64,000 nt of DNA. Origin: Mesaphorura yosii (taxonomy: Eukaryota > Arthropoda > Collembola > Poduromorpha > Tullbergiidae). The translations under genes and the position numbers were made by a program. Under the pieces are notes generated by a model. The model saw only the letters and a list, made by a program, of their open reading frames with translations, was not told where the DNA came from and ran no database searches. Below, piece by piece: positions 59,601-64,000 of the stretch. Numbering within the stretch: position 1 is the stretch's first letter; each line of letters opens with the position of its first letter. The stretch is taken from NCBI GenBank assembly GCA_009869945.1, contig WIXG01000140.1, forward strand, positions 62,001 through 126,000. Direction: 5' to 3'.

Positions 59601-62600
59601 CCTTTCACGCTCCTCACGCGCCTCATCTCACTTTCTCTCGACTTCCGTATCGATTTCTGGCTCGTTCATCATAATTGAATTGTTTTACATTCGCATTCCG
59701 CTTGCATTGCGGAGAAAAGGCAAAGCCGAAGCCAAAACGGAAGCCGAAGCTGTCACCACAAAACAAAACACTGAAATGCAAGAACGATTTCGTTGATGTT
59801 ATCGGATTTCATTTCAGCCGATTTACAAAACATGCGGGAACGGAGTCGTCGAAACGGGAGAGGAGTGCGACTGCGGCTCAGCGGAGGAGTGCGAGAAGGA
59901 TCCGTGCTGCGAACGAGTCTCCTGCCGCCTGAAGAGCACCGCGCACTGCTCACTCAGCTCCCCGTGCTGCGAAAACTGCAAGGTACGCCCATTCATACGA
60001 ATATGACAATGAGGAGATTATGACTCGTCGTTATCGGATCGTGACGATTCCAATAACAATATCTCTGATTTTTTACGACAATGATCTCAAAAGCCATTCT
60101 CTTTTTCGCAGTTCAAAACGGAGATGCAAGTCTGTCGGGCGGCCGTCAGCGAGTGCGACATTGCCGAATTCTGCACAGGGTGAGTTAAGCCGAGAACTTG
60201 CGAAACGCAAACCGTTTACGCATGCCATGAAAATAAATTTGGTCGTGATAACTGATAACTCAATTTGCAGTCAAAGTGGCGAGTGTCCGCTGAACACGTA
60301 CAAAAAGAACGGTGCGTCCTGCGCCGACGGCCGGGGCTACTGCTATAACGGCATTTGCCCAACGCCCAACCAGCAGTGCAGAAATATTTGGGACTGGAAA
60401 GGTAAACAATCCAAATTGACATAAGCACTTCCCCATTTGTGGCCTCGGCTTCATTTTTTGGAAATTCTGAATTGCTTGTTGCGTTGCAGGCGTCATTGCG
60501 AACCGCGAGTGTTTTGAGCACCTGAACGAGGGTGGTCACTACAACGGCCACTGCGGACGCGACCACTACGGCAAGTACAAAAAGTGCTCGACGGCCGACG
60601 TCATGTGTGGGACGCTGCACTGCCAGAGCGGGGCGGAAAACCCGACGCTCGCGAGCCGCCTGCAGAACAACACGTACACGCGTATCATCCTCAAACTCCA
60701 GGGCAAAGACCACGAGTGCAAAAGCCTCTCCGGACCAATTCAGGACAAGAGTCTCGATCTCGTCGAACTCGTTCGTGACGGGACAAAGTGCGCTGACAAC
60801 ATGGTGTGCATGAATCAAACGTGCATGAGCATATCGACGTTGTACTTCGACCCACAGAAGTGTCCGTCGAACCACGCCGGGTTGGAATGCTCCGGCCACG
60901 GCGACTGTTCGAACGTGAACCAGTGCCACTGCCAGGGGGGCTGGGAAGGCGTCGACTGTTCGAGGCAGACTGAAATCCTGCCCATCGAACCGACACCTCC
61001 GACCTCCGCCCCAGAGCCACAACCCCCAGCGGTCAACGCGACGAATCCGCTCTTATCTCAGCCCGGGAAGGAAACTCGGAAGCAGCCTGAAGACAACGGC
61101 TCCAACACGATCGTCCTGGTCTTCGGAATGGTCTCGACCGTCGGCGGAGTCTTCATCGTCTTCGCCATGATGGCGCTCTGCTATCGAAGATCCACGGTCC
61201 CCAAGTTTGAGTCTTCAAACTACCCGCAGTTCAATCCAAAGACATTCAAACTGCCGCAGCCAAACGAGCAGATTCAGCCGATGCAGCCGCCCCCGCTCCT
61301 CCGCCATGAGAATATCGACAACAGAATTCTCAGTTTCACACAGCTGCCTGCTTACAGGTGAGATCATTTATTCAGACAGAATAAATGTACTGTTTGACAA
61401 TTGAGGAATTTAATATCTCAAATGATATTCGCATGTCGAGAATGTCAGTCATTCGTATTGGTTTTATCGGTACTTGTTTTAGGGATCAACACAGAGAGTT
61501 GGGAATGACAGGATCGATGAAGAACATTGGCGGTGGGAGTCAGCCTCCGCCGGACGACGAGATGGGCGACGAGACGTCCGCGTTCTTAGGTATGGGCGGG
61601 CTCCGATTCCCCGAGAGAGGAATATTGAAAAAGTTCACTGAGGAAGATGGTTCTCAATCAGATAACAACGAGGGGCTCCACGAGGTCGAGCGGACACTCA
61701 AGTCCCTCAACGGCTACCACGAAGACATCCTCGCCGCCCTCCGAGTCGCTGCTGCTCAACGCGGAATCGGCGGAGACATCTCCTCCCCACCGCCACAACA
61801 CAGTAAGACACCCAACATGCGAGGGCGGAAATCACTTGAGGCACAGTCTAACTGATTGAGTAACTATTTGCAGATTTGTTCGAAGGAATGACGAGGCTTT
61901 CGGACGGGTACCCTGACTACCCTGACTACGGCTCCGAATTCCCTCTCCTACGAAGTTCGACAGACAGGATTCCTCAGAACGACGAAGAGAGCAACGACGA
62001 CACTGGCGGGCCAATCAGGTAAGCATTTAAATTAAACCGACACTACGCGCAATGACTTTAAGTACTACTGAATTAATTCATTCCGTCTTTGGCATTCAGA
62101 ATTCGCAATCTGGAAGACTTGTTGAGGCAGTTAGAGCATCACTCCGGCGGTGGTCGTCACATCAGTCCGTGTGGGTCTGAAGAGCTGCGAATGTCGGAGA
62201 CGGAGGCCGACCGACACTACCGCCTTCACTCCGCCGACTTGGGGTAAGTATGAACACAATCATTGGCCAGTAGCCAGTTATATTTATCTGATCTTAAACC
62301 TGATGACATGATAACTGATGATTTTTTGCGTAGGAGTCGACGGAGACTGAATATGTGACAAAACGCATACCGCTTCATGTCAGCGCCCCCAACTCCAGGC
62401 CCACATTCTCATCACAGGTGAGCGAAACTCTTTTGTAGCCTTACGTAGCGATTTTGAAAATTAACTGATGGATTCACTTTTGGTGTTGTTAGCGATGACG
62501 ATGACTTTGGCATGGGGCGGTATCGCGGACCTCGTGTGAGGCTCGCCTCCCAGACTCTTGAGCGTTCTCCGCTCTCGGACTACGGACACTTCACTGCCAC

Positions 62601-63452
62601 CGCGGCCGACACGCCACCAGACGAGGAACTCGCCAGGTGAGGCTCACTTTTCTATCTGAACTTCGACAAACATACGACTACTTAAAGTTGCATTCTCTGT
62701 CAAGTTTTGCACAAGGCCTTCAATCTCGGCTTAGTTTTGTATTTAAATTGGAATGATCAGAAAATGAAACGACGCAGGCCCCACGCATTTGATTACCATT
62801 TGTTCACTGCTTCGAGTCCACTTCAAAAATCCGCAGTTTGCACTCAATTGCTTCGACCTCACATTTCTTTGGCTCTAATTTTAGTTGCGTCGATGATGCA
62901 TCTCCTTATTGCCCCTGTCATTTATGGTAAACAGCCACTTGATTTCCGGTGTAAATGTCTGTTGGTCTCAGCCCTAGTTTGTCCGCTTGTATTCTAGCGT
63001 AATTGCTAATTGTAGACACTTTAAATCGCTTTTCTCCCGATCTCAGATTGATATGGCGGTCATCTTCCTCGGACCTTTTTCTAAAAACAAACACAAATCT
63101 CGGTCGGTCGATGTTAGCGAGAGTCGTAGCTGTTGATAGACAAGCCAGTCAGAAGAGTATTTAGAAGAGTGTTAATAAGTAGTCGTCACACTTTTTAGTC
63201 TTTGATCTCCAATTTAATTGTTAATGTGCTTCTTTTACTTAACACAGCAATCAACCAAACCTTCTCAACATTTCTTCAAGTGACGAAGACGATCAAGACG
63301 ACGATCTGCCCCCGACGACGAGACCCCAAATTCCCCACCACACCCTCGTGCCGAGAAACATCCACTTCAAGAACATTTACAACCCTTCGGAGTCCGGCTC
63401 CGAGTCGTCCCCCGTACACGCCAACAACAATTTGGACCCTTCAACCTTCTGA
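50637..63452 (+). CDS. mmd: ADAM11/22/23-like membrane pseudoprotease (Drosophila mind-meld-like)
   Basis: Coding exons: 50637-50724, 50846-50899, 54463-54659, 55516-55769, 55832-55874, 57131-57313, 57419-57493, 57697-57823, 58290-58424, 58903-58980, 59066-59238, 59818-59982, 60112-60179, 60271-60401, 60490-61357, 61483-61802, 61874-62018, 62100-62243, [62334-62417], 62493-62636 and 63248-63452. Order: signal peptide, prodomain, metalloprotease-like domain (about 235-465), disintegrin (about 473-560, CGNGVVETGEECDCGSAEEC), Cys-rich domain, EGF-like module (about 714-745, SGHGDCSNVNQCHC), transmembrane helix (about 795-820) and a long cytoplasmic tail. The zinc site reads HMIGHNLNMAH (398-408): Met399 replaces the catalytic Glu, so proteolysis is not expected. 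That is the state of the ADAM11/22/23 branch, which acts in adhesion and synapse organisation. The bracketed exon has an in-frame TGA (62356-62358): including it gives 1,090 residues, skipping it 1,198. Subfamily assignment is firm; the fly symbol is by resemblance. Confidence 0.93.
50900..54462 (+). other. Intron 2 of the ADAM gene
   Basis: A 3.6 kb phase-1 intron splitting the prodomain, by far the longest in the gene. It contains many short frames (51487-51877 and 52975-53214, among others) but no recognisable protein, tRNA or repeat family. Early long introns often carry enhancers; nothing here proves it. Confidence 0.5.
54660..55515 (+). other. Intron 3 of the ADAM gene
   Basis: 856-base phase-0 intron within the prodomain coding region; nothing recognisable inside. 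Confidence 0.5.
55875..57130 (+). other. Intron 5 of the ADAM gene
   Basis: 1,256-base phase-0 intron. The open frame at 56728-56961 is unsupported. A CAGC tetranucleotide run lies near 56692-56707. Confidence 0.5.
57824..59817 (+). other. ADAM introns 8, 9 and 11 (each 460-580 bases)
   Basis: Introns 57824-58289, 58425-58902 and 59239-59817 lie in this span, between the exons of the protease-like domain. No further gene or element is visible in any of them. Confidence 0.45.
62334..62417 (+). other. Stop-containing 84-base cassette exon of the ADAM gene
   Basis: Flanked by TTGCGTAG and GTGAGC splice sites. Phase 2 at both ends and length divisible by three, so it can be skipped without a frame change. 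In frame it reads RRRLNM, then TGA followed by C, then QNAYRFMSAPPTPGPHSHH, which continues cleanly into the next exon. Inclusion ends the protein; skipping or readthrough extends it. Confidence 0.7.
62637..63247 (+). other. Last intron of the ADAM gene
   Basis: 611-base phase-2 intron, GTGAGG ... AACACAG. Nothing recognisable inside. Confidence 0.5.
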
Positions 63453-64000
63453 ACTACCCAAAAGCACCAGTAACTAATCATTAATCATATGCATGGTTTA
63501 GAAATTGTTTTGTGATACGAGTACGAAGTACGTTTCAACTGAATCCAATATTCTACTGCCATTAATTAACTCTGGTAGCAGGTTTATCAATTAATTTGCG
63601 GATGTCCAGTGGAGGCACTGGAATTATAGTCTTATCAAATTAGCACGTAATTCTCAAATTCTTGTAGCAATTAGCAAGGGAATTAGAAACGGGCGTTGAT
63701 AGAATTTATTCTCTCGAAGCATTTTGTAATTTGTACGAAGACGAAAAACTTCATTTGCATGCATCAGGAAATTCGGCGCTGCGCCGATACGAAAGACTAG
63801 CGTAAGATTTTTATAAAACTTTTGTAGTTCGCAGTATTAACTGACGTAATGATTAAATGGAATAAGATAAGACATGCACGCGCCCTGATTATGATTAAGT
63901 TAACAGAAGTCCATCGTGTAATGCTCGCACTCGCTAATTTGCTGCAATCTGAATTTCTGAAGCTCTTTGCTGCCAACGCCTTGACCTGACTTTTCTATTC
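63453..64000 (+). other. ADAM 3' flank
   Basis: A/T-rich sequence, probably 3' UTR. I see no exact AATAAA close to the stop; GGAATAAGATAAG near 63860 has only a partial match. No other gene. Confidence 0.4.

Noticed and set aside
62334..62417. Alternative frame of the ADAM cassette exon reading through to CAG
   Set aside because: It is open, but cannot be joined in phase to the exon before or after it.

Overview
The window is nuclear DNA of an animal, most likely an arthropod. Genes have many short GT-AG introns, about 60-80 nt to a few kb. The gene set is metazoan: PA28-gamma, U1-70K, PIP4K, a DRAK-type kinase, an ADAM22-like protein and a C2H2 zinc-finger protein. One promoter pairs a TATA box with an arthropod-style TCAGTT initiator, and a short TTAGG-type tract lies in an intron. 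A soil hexapod such as a springtail would fit, but that is inference from gene content and not shown by the sequence.

Layout. Minus strand, 1-4295: the 5' part of the proteasome activator PA28-gamma (runs off the left edge), then a complete U1-70K gene whose long intron carries a dense cluster of 5' splice-site-like sequences. Plus strand from 7491: PIP4K (7491-9667) and a DRAK/STK17-type kinase (12528-14792). Then comes a tandem array of four related genes (16998-30769). I read their products as secreted or membrane-anchored proteins with three beta/gamma-crystallin-like domains each. Next are a five-finger C2H2 protein (31954-33899), a 93-residue secreted peptide with a textbook core promoter (34536-35115), and a fusion of a GlcNAc/MurNAc-type sugar kinase with a MurQ-type MurNAc-6-phosphate etherase (35698-37988). 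A Gln/Pro/Ser-rich secreted protein (42881-45871) and a 20- or 21-exon ADAM11/22/23-like (Drosophila mmd-like) pseudoprotease (50637-63452) complete the set. Two gene-poor stretches of almost 5 kb (37989-42880 and 45872-50636) hold nothing I can call.

The genes look like an ordinary mixed neighbourhood, except for the crystallin-like array. There, shared order, strand, domain plan and intron phases show local duplication, followed by divergence in how each product is held at the membrane: two end in a transmembrane helix with a short tail, two in a bare hydrophobic tail. The strongest leads are this array, the kinase-etherase fusion that joins two steps of bacterial wall-sugar breakdown in an intron-bearing animal gene, the U1-70K intron cluster that looks like a U1 snRNP feedback element, and an ADAM exon with an in-frame stop that decides whether a C-terminal PDZ ligand is made. 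Exon boundaries were worked out by hand from splice signals, phase and protein similarity; no database search was possible.
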